Source of the DNA: Bactrocera neohumeralis
Lineage: Eukaryota > Arthropoda > Insecta > Diptera > Tephritidae
DNA: 64,000 bases
Direction of reading: 5' to 3'
Assembly (NCBI RefSeq): GCF_024586455.1
Contig: NC_065923.1
Span: 4,467,501 to 4,531,500 of the forward strand
Positions 49,640 through 61,680 of this stretch are shown here, piece after piece (the first letter of the stretch is position 1; each line of letters opens with the position of its first letter). The notes beneath the pieces were generated by a model, which was not told where the DNA came from, did not search any database, and was given only the letters and a program-made list of their open reading frames with translations. Position numbers and translations under genes: made by a program.

Positions 49640-50290
49640 TTGTATGTATTATCCAGAACCAAGCAAGATAGATATACATATATATGTGATCAAGATGGTT
49701 TGAGATACGGGTGACTGTCTGTCTCTCCGTCCGCTCAAGCTGTAATTAAGATATAAAACTCTGATTTGGTACATGCTATCACTGTAGCAAGGGCACTTGG
49801 GGGCAAAAAATTTTGAAAAGTGGTTGTGGCTCCACCCTATAATAGGTTTAATGGTCCTATCTCCTAAATCACTAAAGCTAAAACCACCAAATTTGCTCAG
49901 CACAAATATTATAAGAATTCCTACCGACAATGCCAAAATTAATGAAATCGGATGGTAACCCCTCTCACTCCCATATAGTAAAAGCGCGACAAATAATGGT
50001 TGACAGGGCTTCAATGGTCCAAACTTCACGATGGGTGTGGCACCGCCCACTTTTCAATGAAAACACATATTTCGAGACCCTCCAGACCGATTTCAACCAA
50101 ATTGGGTATGTGGCATTCAGGGTTAATTTTTTTAGTATGCAGCATATTAATAGCATGTGGTATTTGCAAAAGTAGATAAAATCGGATCGATACTTTGCCA
50201 CATCCTGAAGGAATTTTTTTTTCTGACATTTCCTTCCGGGTGTTACACCGTGCTGAGATACTGAGGCTTTCTGCTGGAAACTCTATGAGA
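49640..50290 (-). repeat. Long dispersed repeat, minus-oriented copy
   Basis: On the minus strand, CAGCTTGAGCGGACGGAGAG and ACAGACAGTCACCC correspond to CAGCTTGCACGGACAGACGG and GACAGACAGACATCCGG in the plus-oriented repeat at 55.4-56.5 kb. Shared GGTGTGGCACCGCCCAC-type words follow. The 133-codon minus frame (49649-50050) is a by-product of the repeat, not a gene. Confidence 0.65.
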
Positions 50291-51889
50291 TCGTCTATTT
50301 TTTCGTTGTTTTACATCTCAAACAATAAGCAAATACGACAGCAACACAAAATTAATTAAATGATTAAATCAACTCCAAAAAAATCAAAAAAAAAAAACTG
50401 GAGAATACCGTCAGAAAAAAAAATATTTCCACATACATAGTATAAATTGAGAAAGTGTGCCAAGACAACTAGTATATAGTATATTTTTGGAATATAAAAT
50501 ATATTACCGAATTCAGCATTCAAAGCATAAACTCTTAGTCATTTCTGCTGCAACCATTACTCAGAAATCAAAGAGAGGGCAGATATTCTTCTCAGCTACT
50601 CAAGCAACGGTTCTTGTTGCTTCTGTCACTGTGATATGTCGGCATTTGTGCCTTATAGCGCTGGTATTTATTATTACCTAACTGTTGCCAACAATGATTA
50701 CAACACAGCAAGTGCACGAACACTCGCAGCTACTCGTCCTTTGTGAATTTATGGTTGCCAGCGAGCAACTGCAGCAATTTTTATTATTTCCTGATGTTGA
50801 TGACGTTTTCTGAAGCTCTTGCGTCATTTATGCTGTGCGATAAATTCTCATAAGAAGTGCTTGCTGTGGTTGTTGCCTTTATAACTGTTGCCAAGTTGAA
50901 TGCAGTGAGCGCTCATAAATACCTACATACATATAAATAAATAGCAAAATACAAATAAAATATTAGGTAAAGTCTGTTGATATTGTTGCTTTGACTGTGA
51001 ACGCTGCTTCTTCCTTTTTTGGTATGATAGAGCTTGTGAAAATTTTTAATTGTCTTTAGTCAGCGATTTTTTGTGTCACTTCTGGTAATTAATATGTCAA
51101 GTTGATAAATTTCCACTTCGCCGATGTTGTGGTTGGAGTATAAGCAAGCTTAAGAACACTATTTTTCTTGTATTATTTTTATTGTTTTCATTTTCGTAAA
51201 TTCAAAGATAAGCTAAATTGGTTCACTAAGGGTGTCCTTATTTTAATTTAAACAAAGTGTAAATATGAAGACGATGGCTTATATTTGCTTAGAGTGTAAG
51301 AGCATAAAACTTACATTTAAACTTTTATTTTGTGTTCATTATTCGAATTGAAATGTATCTGAGGATGTATTCAACAGAAGCTCTAAGTGACTATATTACC
51401 GGATGCGGATGATTTTTATATTCCTTATTCGTGACCCAATGCCACCCCTTAAATACCCACAATTGCTTTACTTAAACTACCCACTTTTATTACATTCATA
51501 CTCCTCTCACCACAATGCACTCAGCCTTATGCCAGTAAACTAGTTTTGATTATTCGCTAGTGCTAGAGCAAAAATCATCACTTAAGCTTGAAGAAAAATT
51601 AAAATCTCTTCAAAAAATATTTTTTTTCTACTTATATTTTTTATAAATGCATTTTTAACAGATTTTCAAATCAAAAAGCAGTAAGCATTTTCAGCTCTAT
51701 TCACCAAAATTGTTGTCTAATACTCGAATAAACTTTTCGAGGGTACTCCAAGCTAAAGTTTGCACACAAAATTGTCCTGAGCGTTTACTTTCGCAGTCGT
51801 AATTAAAATATTAACGAATTTTACTCTCGAAAAGTTAAAAAACTATTCGCACACTCATATATCTAATAGGCAAATACTCGCATACATAC

Positions 51890-52310
51890 ATATATATCCG
51901 GCGACTTTGGCCGACCTGCAATTGCAGCAGACATGTCACATAGCACCGTTGGTCACTTGCCACTCAAGCCAGTCCATAAAAGAGTCGGGGAAGAGGAAGC
52001 AGAACAAAGCCCGGCTGCACGCCGCCGTGCCAAATGACCTTTGTGCCGAAGCGCAGTTTACCAACTAATTATGAAAATGACTCAACTTAATTGAAACTTT
52101 TATGCAGCAGCGGCACACAACGAAAAAGCGAGAGAAAAAACGAAATGAAATGCCAGAAATGTCAAACAAAACAGAGCGAAAGTCTAATTTGAAAGTTGGC
52201 AAATGGCATAAAATCGCAAATAGAGAAGTTACTTGAATGACAAGCGGAAGTGAGTAGTTGTTGGTTATTTCATGACTGCAAAAATGCAGCCGGGAGGTAG
52301 TGGAGGAAAA
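51890..52310. other. GC-richer intronic block, enhancer-like
   Basis: A compact block of complex sequence within AT-rich intron. It contains CCAACTAATTATGAAAATG, CTTAATTGAAAC and CTTTTATGCAGC, that is TAATTA, TAATTG and TTTATG words typical of homeodomain-binding sites, beside GC-rich sequence (GCACGCCGCCGTGCC). No coding frame is supported. Enhancer function is inference only. Confidence 0.3.
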
Positions 52311-52929
52311 TAAAAATGCATAAATGTGCTTCGTACCATAGGTGGGGGTGTGTGTCTGTGTGTAGGAATTATTTGAAAAGAGTTTTTATGAGTTCTCTTT
52401 TGCTGCTTTGTTGACTGTGTCAATAATATTTGATAAAGTACGCTGCCTTTTTGTTATTATTGCTGCTTGTTTAATTGTTTGATTGCATGTGATTGCTTGG
52501 AAATTATTCGAATAAAGTTGGCAAGAAATGAAACAAATAAAATTGGTGAGTTTGGTAGACAAGTAGGAAAAATATTACATAAAAAATATAAGAAAATTAA
52601 TATACAAGTATAATGTACGCTTACAGAATGTAAGGTACATTCCAGTAGAACCTCTGAAAAATATAGATTTTGCTCCGTAATTTTTTCTCAAAACTAAAAA
52701 CGAAACAGTTTTGTTGTTACTGTAGGTGTGCCTGGATCAAAATGCACTGGTTAAAATTTTAAGTTTTGATAAAATGGTGGCTTCTAAGAAAAAAATTCTT
52801 TTGGAAAAAAATATACACTCAAAAATAGCTTAAAAAATGGAAATTATAATCAAAAATCTTGTTTCTTCAACTATTATCTTTAATATGTCGTGTTAATACT
52901 TCAAATCGATCGGTCAAGCTGGGAATTTT

Positions 52930-53440
52930 CTTCACCGCCACTTAAAACAGCATTAAAAGATGATTAGATTGGGTAAGTCTGGTAGGCTCCTTAGCCACGC
53001 AGAGATCAGTATTCGTCCTTAGCGATGCCAAATGGAGTGCCGTTACGTAGTTCATAAGAAGTAGTCAACACTCAAGATTGAATTTCAATAGGTTCTGCGA
53101 ACTCACTATCGACACCTGTTCCAGTAAAGGCAACGCCTGGGTTTAGCAATGTCGGTCACGTTATCCGATGACCATTTTTGGCAATCTCATCCACCATCTT
53201 GTTGCTATCGAATCTTTGGTAACCTGACATCCAGAGGAAGAGAAATCACTTACTTCTAGCGACACTCTCCACTCATGCCCTGCTTTCCAAGACGCTTCTG
53301 GCCAATATGCGATACGTGCCTTGATTGCTGCTTGGTTGCAGTTGTCTGCTAATACATTTGAAGCTTGCTTTGCAGGTTTTAAGAAAACGCGATTTGCCGA
53401 ATTTAACTTAGTATAATATTCCCAAATTGTATATATGTAC
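52930..53440 (-). mobile_element. Possible LINE RNase H / linker remnant
   Basis: The minus-strand frame at 53161-53442 includes AKQASNVLADNCNQAAIKAR, WRVSLEVSDFSSSGCQVTKD and WWMRLPKMVIG. In another frame DEIAKNGHR appears. The latter resembles the N-x-x-A-D-E-x-A-K end of the RNase H domain of fly LINEs. Degeneration makes this tentative. Confidence 0.35.
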
Positions 53441-54539
53441 ATACATATATATGCAAATCAAAAAATCGATTCTTTGAAATTCACAAGAAAGCCAATTTAT
53501 ATTGATGATTCGATGAAATAAAAATTTAAAGTGGAAGAAATAGTTGGAAGAAACTTTCAAAATTTTTTTTGGAATGTCTTCAATTTGGAAAATTCTGTTA
53601 CACAGTTACCACCTATCAAAAACAAATCTCTTAAAAATATTAAACGTTTCAAATACAAACTAAATTAAAATCGATGGCAAATGTCGAAATGTAGGTTCCA
53701 TATTTTTTTTATTCCTCGGAATTACCCATATTTCTTGAAAAATATTTCTTGCAGTATTTAAGTTTTTGTGACATTTAATGAAATTATTAAAGAATTCTTT
53801 CTTGATAAATTAATTGCTTATTTGTCCATGTGCTGCTTTTAAATGTACCTTTAGCAGAATGAAATGATAACAGCGATCTAATTAACACTTAAAAAGTGTC
53901 AGACTTTAAAAAAAACAAATTGGACGTTATCAGTTGGAAAAGCATAATGCAAGCTTCCATTAACATACTTAAATATTTTGAAAGCTATATAAATACCTCT
54001 GTACTTGAGCTTTTGCAAACACGCAAGCAAATTTGTGGCACAACAATGTAAGTGTTTGTGTATGTGTGCTCACGTTCTCATAAATTTCTCCACTTTGCAC
54101 GTAAATTTCACACTCAAGCAGAAATGAACTTAATTAAAATGCAATAAAATGTTTATCGTTGCCAATAACGGTAAAAAAATGTACAAAAATAACAAAAAAA
54201 AATTTCTTGGCCAAAATGGTTCGCGGTAACTGTGTGTTTATGAGCAAAACCTGTCCAACTTGATGAAGAGAAAAGTATGGAGCATAAACACATTATGCTA
54301 AACAGAAGCCAAGTGGAATACATATATGAAGTGGGGAGAGAGTCCTTTGTATAAAATAATGAATCTTACTTGAACGAGGGTCGTCATTTATACTGTTAAT
54401 TCCAAATAATGCAAAAGTGTCCAAACTCGATTTGACGAACAAGCTACACACCTCCCAAGCAACTCTATATCTGAATTCCTCGAAAGAAAGAGAGATAAGT
54501 AAGTGGGGATGAAGATTCGTCAGGACTTCATTACTATAC

Positions 54540-55175
54540 AAGGTGCATTCTAAAGTAAAAAAGACTTTTTGAATGTCTAACGCCCCTGGTGGTGCCATCT
54601 ATATGTCGACTGGGGCGTTAGAATCTGCTATCTTTATCGATTGTCCAGTGAGAATTTCATTTCATCGATTGGAAGTGAAGTTATTGCGTTTTAAGTTTCA
54701 GTATGTTTGTGTTATCAGTGCGAACATAGAGCCAACATTAAATTTTGTTTTAAAATTGGTAAAACTTTTACCGAAACGTTGCAATTGATGAAACAAGTTT
54801 TGGCTTACGAAAGATGTGTGCACGGTTTGTTCCGCACAAATTGACTGACGATGAAAAATTGCTCAGAATCCAACATTCGAAGGACATCATGTGTCCGATT
54901 ATTTGACCAAAAATCACATTTTAACCATTAACCATTCGCCGTATTCACCTGATATGGCACCGTGCGACTTCTTCCTTTTCGGAAAATGCATTTTCCCATG
55001 AAAGGAAAGCGTTATGCAAACGTAGAGGCCATTTAAAAGGCTTGCACTGGCATACTGGCGGCTATACCGGCCAACGAGCTAAAACACTCCTTCGACATGC
55101 TTTTGGACCGTGCAAAAAGCTGTATTGAAGCAGAAGGCTACTATTTTGATTAAAATAAATTGATTTTGCCGAAAA
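54540..55175 (+). mobile_element. Mariner-like element remnant with deleted core
   Basis: Begins GGTGCATTCTAAAGTAAAAA, a plausible terminal repeat. A short N-terminal part near 54820-54880 contains FVPHKLTDDEK-like sequence. After a large deletion the plus strand reads HHVSDYLTKNHILTINHSPY, SPDMAPCDFFLFGK (third catalytic Asp region), FPMKGKRYANVEAI, then NELKHSFDMLLDRAKSCIEA and EGYYFD, the usual family C-terminus. The first two catalytic regions are missing. Confidence 0.8.
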
Positions 55176-55414
55176 AAACATTTTTTCTGTTTTTTTGTCT
55201 TGTTTACTTTGGAAAACTTTTTAAAGAAGACTTCTAGGTGTGTTGGACTACATATAGCACTGAACAATGCCGTTCTCTCCTCTGCTGACATTTTTACTTT
55301 TCTACTATATATTCCGAACAGGCGTCGCCGAAGGTTTTCAGGTTTGTTCTTCTGGCTCCACAACCCAAAATCTAACTAATAGAGACAAAAATTAGAGAAA
55401 GTTAAGATAAAAGA

Positions 55415-56470
55415 AGTAAGGAAGGGCTAAGTTCGGGTGTCACCGAACATCTTATACTCTCGCATGATAAATTTACATACATTTTTTTTTATTTTGCTGT
55501 AAAATTAATTAGATTAGATCAATTTGTGTACTTTGAGCATTGAATTGTATTTTCATTTCCTAATGTATATATTATACAGAGAAGGCATCAGATGGAATTC
55601 AAAATAGCGTTATATGGGAAGAAGGCGTGGTTGTAAACCGATTTCACCCATATTTCGTACATGTCATCAGGGTGTTAAGAAAATATTATGTACCGAATTT
55701 CATTGAAATCGGTTTAGTAGTTCCTGAGATATGGTTTTTGGTCCATAAGTGGGCGGCGCCACGCCCATTTTCAATTTAAAAAAAAGCCTGAGTGCAGCTT
55801 CCTTCTGCCATTTCTTCTGTAAAATTTGGTGTTTCTGACGTTTTTTGTTAGTCGGTTAACGCACTTTTAGTGATTTTCAACATAACCTTTGTATGGGAGG
55901 TGGGCGTGGTTATTATCCGATTTCTTCCATTTTTGAACTGTATATTTAAATGCCTGAAGGAAACGACTCTATAGAGTTTGGTTGACATAGCTATAGTAGT
56001 TTCTGAGATATGTACAAAAAACTTAGTAGGGGGCGGGGCCACGCCCACTTTTCCAAAAAAATTACTTCCAAATATGTCCCTCCCTAATGCGATCCTTTGT
56101 GCCAAATTTCACTTTAATATCTTTATTTATGGCTTAGTTATGACACTTTATAGGTTTTCGGTTTCCGCCATTTTGTGGGCGTGGCAGTGGTCCGATTTTT
56201 CCCATCTTCGAACTTGACCTTCTTATGGAGCCAAGGAATACGTGTACCAAGTTTCATCATGATATCTCAATTTTTACTCAAGTTACAGCTTGCACGGACA
56301 GACGGACGGACGGACAGACAGACATCCGGATTTTAACTCTACTCGTCACTCTGATCACTTTGGTATATATAACCCTTTAACTGACTCTTTTAGTTTTAGG
56401 ACTTACAAACAACCGTTATGTGAACAAAACTATAATACTCCCCTTAGCAACTTTGTTGCGAGAGTATAAA
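55415..56470 (+). repeat. Long dispersed repeat with hairpin end and inverted TTATACTCTCGCA ends
   Basis: The left end GGGCTAAGTTCGGGTGTCAC, CGAACATCTTATACTCTCGC holds an imperfect hairpin (GTTCGGGTG/TCACCGAAC) followed by TTATACTCTCGCA. The right end TTGCGAGAGTATAAAAA carries the inverse of that word. The 1.05-kb interior has repeated words GGGCGTGG, GCCACGCCCA, AAATCGG and TTCTGAGATATG, and a conserved GACGGACGGACGGACAGACA block near 56300. It has no intact protein. The same family is seen at 49.6-50.3 kb and in part at 39.6-40.1 kb. Organisation suggests an old non-autonomous element; the class is not certain. Confidence 0.7.
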
Positions 56471-57419
56471 AATATATATAATATTGTCATTCAAAATGCA
56501 AAATAACGTTACATCACTTTTATTATGTTTACAGGCGAAGGAAAAACAATATAATAGAAACCACTCTAATTGAAACAAGATTTGAGTTTTGGTTATAAAG
56601 TGGTTATAAAAAGTTATAAAGTGGTTATATATTGGTTATCATACATTCATATTGAAACAAATTTTTGAGTTTTGGTTATAAAATGGTTATATAATGGTTA
56701 TTATATCTGACAGCGATTTTCGATATTTCTTGATGATACGTTGTTTTGCATTTTAGGTGACGGTAAAATCATATTTTTACTTAACCATTAATATTAAAAC
56801 ATGAATTATCATTTTAGAAATTATTGCCGTATATTTACTGGAAATTCAGAATGCATAGCCACTTGAGATATTCAGCTTATTTCCAATAGAATAAGAGGAA
56901 ATCGCTATATACGGGTATGTAGTCTGCTTAACATTATTAGACAATGTCCAGGCCCTAAATTAAATCAATGGCGGCCAATGAAACATGATGTTTCGACGGC
57001 GGTGGTAAGAACGTGGTTTGAGTCAACCGGGCACTCGTTGTACCCAGGACATAAATTTTGTGTGTCGGGTGGATTCTGAATAGGTAGAAGTTTTTTCTTG
57101 TAGAGAATGAAGAATGAAGTGGTACAAGAGTCACTCTAGAATCGCGAGGCAACTCGAGCTCTTCTTCTGCTGCCGGTGGTGGTTTGACTCCAAGAACGCA
57201 ATTCATGGGAAATGAGTTGAACGTTTTTTGATGCTCCTCGGAGGCAGCGGCAGCTCCAATTCAAGGAGATAACTGAAAGGATGGTTTCTGTTTTCTGAAT
57301 CCTTGTAGAAATTGCCAGTCTCATGTCACACAAAAATTTTTCGGAATTTTAGTGCAATCGACAGCAGTATAAAGATCCAGTTTGTACCATACTCCTTCGT
57401 TCAGTTTGTGGTTCTTATA

Positions 57420-57720
57420 CAAGGTGTATTAAGACGAAGATTAATGATCAGCGTACAAGCTGAGCCGATTTAGCCATGTCCGTCTGTCTATCCGTCTGTA
57501 TATACGCAAGCTAGTCCTTCAGTTTCTAAGATATCGATCTGAAATTTTTCACACGATCTTTTCTCTCCAAGAAACTGCCCATATGTCGGACCACTATAAC
57601 GCATATCTGTCATACAAACTGAACGATCGGAATCAAGTTTCTGTAGGAAATCCGTTGTTTTTCTGTTTTTTGTTTAAGTTTGTATCGTTGATTGACTGAT
57701 ACCTGTTTTTGTATTATACT
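57420..57720 (+). repeat. Dispersed repeat (GCTGAGCCGATTTAGCCATG family), copy 2
   Basis: Contains AGCTGAGCCGATTTAGCCAT, TCCGTCTGTCTATCCGTCTG, TAAGATATCGATCTGAAATT and TCTCTCCAAGAAACTGCCCA. These match the 33395-33645 copy in order, with sequence more complete on the right side (AACTGAACGATCGGAATCAA). No coding capacity. Confidence 0.65.
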
Positions 57721-58639
57721 TACTTGCAATAATGCATTTTCCTGCTAGTTGGCAACTCTATTTATTCTATGACACATAAACATAAATTTTAATTATTTCT
57801 AAAAAACTTTGAACTGTGTATCTGCTTTCCACGAATTTACGGCCAAACTCTGGAGGTCGGTGCACATGTTAATGAGATTTTGTTGCAAAAAGTAGATTAA
57901 TTCTACAAGTACGGATTACTCTCGTATTATAAAAAAAAAAATATTTTAAATACCTATGTGTATATATGTATGTATGTATGTGTATGACAAGCTCAAATGT
58001 CGTCGGCTAATTTCCGCATTCGAAATGAGTTCAGCTGAGTGGCTACGTGTCACGATTAACTGTAGCGAACAATTTCCGCATTTCGATTGAACGCCATCAG
58101 TGACACTCGTAGTATATGCTCCATGCACATACATATGTCTGTTATAACATTAAAGATATATATATGTATGTATAAATAAACTGAAGGAAGGCAAGCGATT
58201 TGTTGTGCGACACATTTCATGATCGAGATTGAACAGTCGTGAGCTATTTCCCAAGAGCGCCATCAAATTTACTTGCAACACATATCGTTTTCGCTCATTA
58301 CATTACACTCCAGTTATATTGAACTGTCAACTTTATGAATGAAGTCGTGTCGGTAAATTGTCATTATAATCAGCATGACCTCCTGCTCTTCAGATATGTA
58401 CGTATGTGTGTAGGTATGTATGTATGATTGCGAGTTTCATTGTAGTGCTTGCCTTACTGATGACCTTTGTGCACTTGCCGTCGTTAAGCTTTCGCAAATG
58501 GACAAGCGTAGAAATTAAATGTCAACTCAGCGTCGTCAAGCAGTTAAAGAGACCACAGCGTACTTACATATATATGTACCTACATAGCTACCGAGGTATT
58601 ATTCGCAACCTGTTCAGTTAAGAATTTCATATAATCAGC

Positions 58640-59760
58640 TTTACTTACTACTTGAGTTATTTGCCGTGAGTTGTTTGCGACGCTTTACACACTTACACAC
58701 CGGGCCACTTGAGTGGTGCTGCCGCAGTACCGGCAATCATTTGCTGCTCGAGCAATCATGCATCCACGCACACATACTTATAACTAGATATACTATAGAT
58801 GTGTATATTCACACTTTGATGAGTTCGCGCGCGCAATGTGTCAGCAGTTGCTTTCTTGAATTCCAGCATTCCTGCGGCACCAGCACTCGGTGACATCTGC
58901 GTTTTCGTGTTTTTCATGGCATCAGCAGTTACTCCACATTCTCTGCGTATCTGCTCTATTTGTGGCAACATCATCATCCTCCTGGTGATGGCTTCATGCT
59001 TCAGCACATTGGCGCCTTCGGTAGTTGCGGATGGCCCTTCACCGCGCCGCAAAAGCTCATTTCGGCACTTGATATCTTTTCATTTTGCTCACCGTCATTA
59101 TTGTCATCTCGACGTCATCGGCAGCTTCTCCATTGCTACAGCGCCGGAAATGTATCAAATTACGCAGACATTGAGAAATTCCGCTTCCGCTCGATATCTA
59201 CATGCACACGCAACACGTACACACATATATGTGTGTAAGTATGGCACTGTGATTTTGATGCTGTTGTTATTGTTACTATTGTCATCGCGCTACCGTAGTT
59301 AATGATACGCCAGCTTCAGTGCTGCCTTGGCTTCGTCGTACATATGAAGGTGAAAATGCAAGCTTCAGCCATCCCGCACACTGCCTCCTTCTTCCTACGC
59401 GACCACTCTCTGCTTTAGCAAGGCTTACTGTTTTATTGCTTGTCGTCAAGCGTCGCATAGCAGGTTGCCATTAAATTGAGAAATTACTCAGCGCTCCTCG
59501 CTACCTATGCAACTGTGTCTGTGTGTGAGTATGGGTATGTTTGTGTGTGTGGCATGGCAACGTCTGCCTCGTTTACATCCTCTTCGCTTTCCTGTCTGCG
59601 CTGCTTCGCTGCCTTTGTGCGGCAGTGCTCATCTCATAGTTACTCTTAATTGAATTTAATTCTCTGCAATCCCCAGCTACCGTTCAGCAGCCACTTACCT
59701 GCCTCGTTTGTTTGTGCGCCTTTGACTGTTAAATGAGCGCGAATTTTGTATTAATGATTT
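58640..59760. other. GC-richer intronic segment
   Basis: This is one of the most GC-balanced stretches of intron 2. It has a 154-codon plus frame (58838-59302) and a 98-codon minus frame (58756-59052) overlapping each other, with no recognised domain, and it lacks a convincing pair of splice sites. Unassigned; it may be conserved regulatory DNA. Confidence 0.35.
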
Positions 59761-59934
59761 GTTATTCTTCACTTTTGTTCTCAGTGACAACACTTAAGAA
59801 CACGTGCAAAGCGAATAAATATTAAGGAAACGGAGAGGAATGTTGTTTGTTTTGACTTACGGTACATTTTTGGTAATAAAGTCATTTTATGGATTTAGGT
59901 TCACGGGAAAATCAATTATATTCAAAGCATGTGG

Positions 59935-60400
59935 GCACCTATTAATTTCGGAAGAATTAATTCAAAGGCTCACATAAATCCAATGAAATATATCGAGATA
60001 TATTTTGGAAATGTATTACATATTCAGTTCGAAAGAACGAAAACCCTAAAATACCTCGGTGTAAGAATGGATAATACATTGACGTAGTGGCATGCTGCTA
60101 AAATGTCAGCCAATATGACCATGTCGCTATCAAGACTTATGGAAAATAACGTACTGCCTGCAAATAAAATAAAACTGCTTATGGACACACCACAAATGTG
60201 GATCGACTCATTAAACAAGAAACATAAACGGAAAGTACACGCTAAAGCACTAAGAAAAGCAGCTCTGAGAGTCGCCTTGGCGTATCGTATTTTTCCGAAT
60301 CAGCAGTCCTAGAGATAAATGTCTTCATTCCAATAGATCTAATTGAAAAGGATTATGGAAGAGAACGAAATTTATATTTGACCAAAAGACAATACTAAGG
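59935..60400 (+). mobile_element. R1-clade-like LINE remnant, part 1 (end of reverse transcriptase)
   Basis: The plus strand reads TKTLKYLGVRMDNTLT, then HAAKMSANMTMSLSRLMENN and VLPANKIKLLMDTPQMW, then after a deletion RKAALRVALAYRIF. This follows the pattern K-x-L-K-Y-L-G-V-x-x-D...L-R-V-x-x-A-Y-R-T beyond the catalytic part of R1/I-type reverse transcriptases. It ends near ERNLYLTKRQY. Stops and a missing segment show it is dead. The continuation lies at 61085-61680, beyond a mariner fragment. Confidence 0.7.
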
Positions 60401-60539
60401 CTTTTTAATTTCAATTTTGTACGAGAACTCATTTGTCGAAATATTTTTTCTATTTTTATATGACTTTCAGTGACATCTATGCCCAATGTCATATCAAAAT
60501 AGTCATTATTTTGAATTACATAAAGTGTAAGTCATTAAA

Positions 60540-61060
60540 AGAGGATCGAGATCGCGTTGACTAGGAACCACGTCCAGGACGGCCATCAACATCAAGTGAT
60601 GATCAACACGTCAATAAATAAATGAATTTGTGCTTAAAAATCGACGATTAGAAGTCATAGATCTTGCTAGTATCGTTGGAATATCGGAAAGATCAGTAAA
60701 AACCATTTTGAAAGATTATTTGGGCCTAATAAAAGTGAGAGCACGATTGTTTGTAAAATTACTAAATTTTTTAGAAAAACAACGTCGCGTTAACGTCTGT
60801 GAAACAATGCTTTCCGACTAACAGCATATGTTGAAACGTATTATTACTGGCGATGACTCTTGGAAACAGACGATTAATCGGCCGAATAACATGACAAAGG
60901 TCAGCTGAAGCCGAAAAAACCATGTCAAAGCAGTTCAAAAATCAAGGTTATGTTTACAGTTTTCTTCGATTAACGAGGTGTGGTACACTCCGATATCCTT
61001 TCGACCGGACAAAATGTCAACAAGAAGGGGGAGGGAGACGAAATAGATTTTGAAGAATAA
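60540..61060 (+). mobile_element. Mariner-like remnant inserted in the LINE
   Basis: The plus strand encodes a mariner linker: NRRLEVIDLASIVGISERSV, KTILKDYLGLIKV, then NFLEKQRRVNVCETMLSD, a stop, and MLKRIITGDDSW with the first catalytic Asp. Past a frameshift come VFFDXRGVVH-like and STGQNVNK-like pieces. The rest of the transposase is absent. The N-terminal domain is also missing. Confidence 0.8.
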
Positions 61061-61084
61061 ATTAACATTTAGAAAATTTTGAAA

Positions 61085-61680
61085 CATGGATAACAATTTT
61101 TTGCTCTGGCACAGTAGGAAACACGATGAGGTAGACTACTACTTAATACAGATGCTCTCCGGTGATGAGTATTTCCGAAAATATCGGTACAACATGGTGA
61201 AAGCAGAAAGTTCTGCATATATTTAAAAAGATGAAGCGATAAACCATACCTTTTTCAAGTGCTATCAAAGGAGACATGCTCGGAGAATATTCGAAGACAT
61301 GTTTGGGTAACTCATTACGGAAGATTTAGTTGAGAAAATTGAGAACCAATGATGAAAATTGGCATCAAATAGCCTTATATATAGAATATATATTATGCAT
61401 AAAATATAGGGAGATGGAACTCCCTGTCCGGAGAATTCGAGTCATTAGAAGGTGAGTTGACTAGATTGATGCTGGCTGGAAAGCTGTAGGCATCCCTGGA
61501 CGCAGGGAGAGTAGGAACTGACTTGAAATAGATCCATCTTGGAAACCTTGTCCTGAAGTATTGCGAAAGTGGTTTCAGGGCAAGGGAAAAATCTATGTTA
61601 AAGTAGGATAACGGTTTTTGTGGGTTCGAGGGTCTTTTAAACTCTCCTTATGGCCTTAAAAGTGGTGTTCAGTATTATTT
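61085..61680 (+). mobile_element. R1-clade-like LINE remnant, part 2 (C-terminal tail)
   Basis: The plus strand reads ALWHSRKHDEVDYYLIQMLS and GDEYFRKYRYNM, matching the L-T-Q-x-L-S-G-H-G-x-F-x-x-Y-L tail of R1-like LINEs. It then gives DEAINHTFFKCYQRRHARRI and FEDMFG, which keeps the E-x-x-x-H-x-F-F-x-C of the zinc-knuckle region. Downstream sequence to about 61680 is probably its 3' end. It directly continues part 1 once the mariner fragment is removed. Confidence 0.65.

Noticed and set aside
49649..50050. 133-codon minus-strand frame
   Set aside because: It lies wholly inside a dispersed repeat related to 55415-56470, so it is not treated as a gene.
61620..61660. GGTTCGAGGG and GGTTCGAGTAG words (also near 62275) resembling a tRNA T-arm
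   Set aside because: No matching A box, acceptor stem or cloverleaf could be folded around them.
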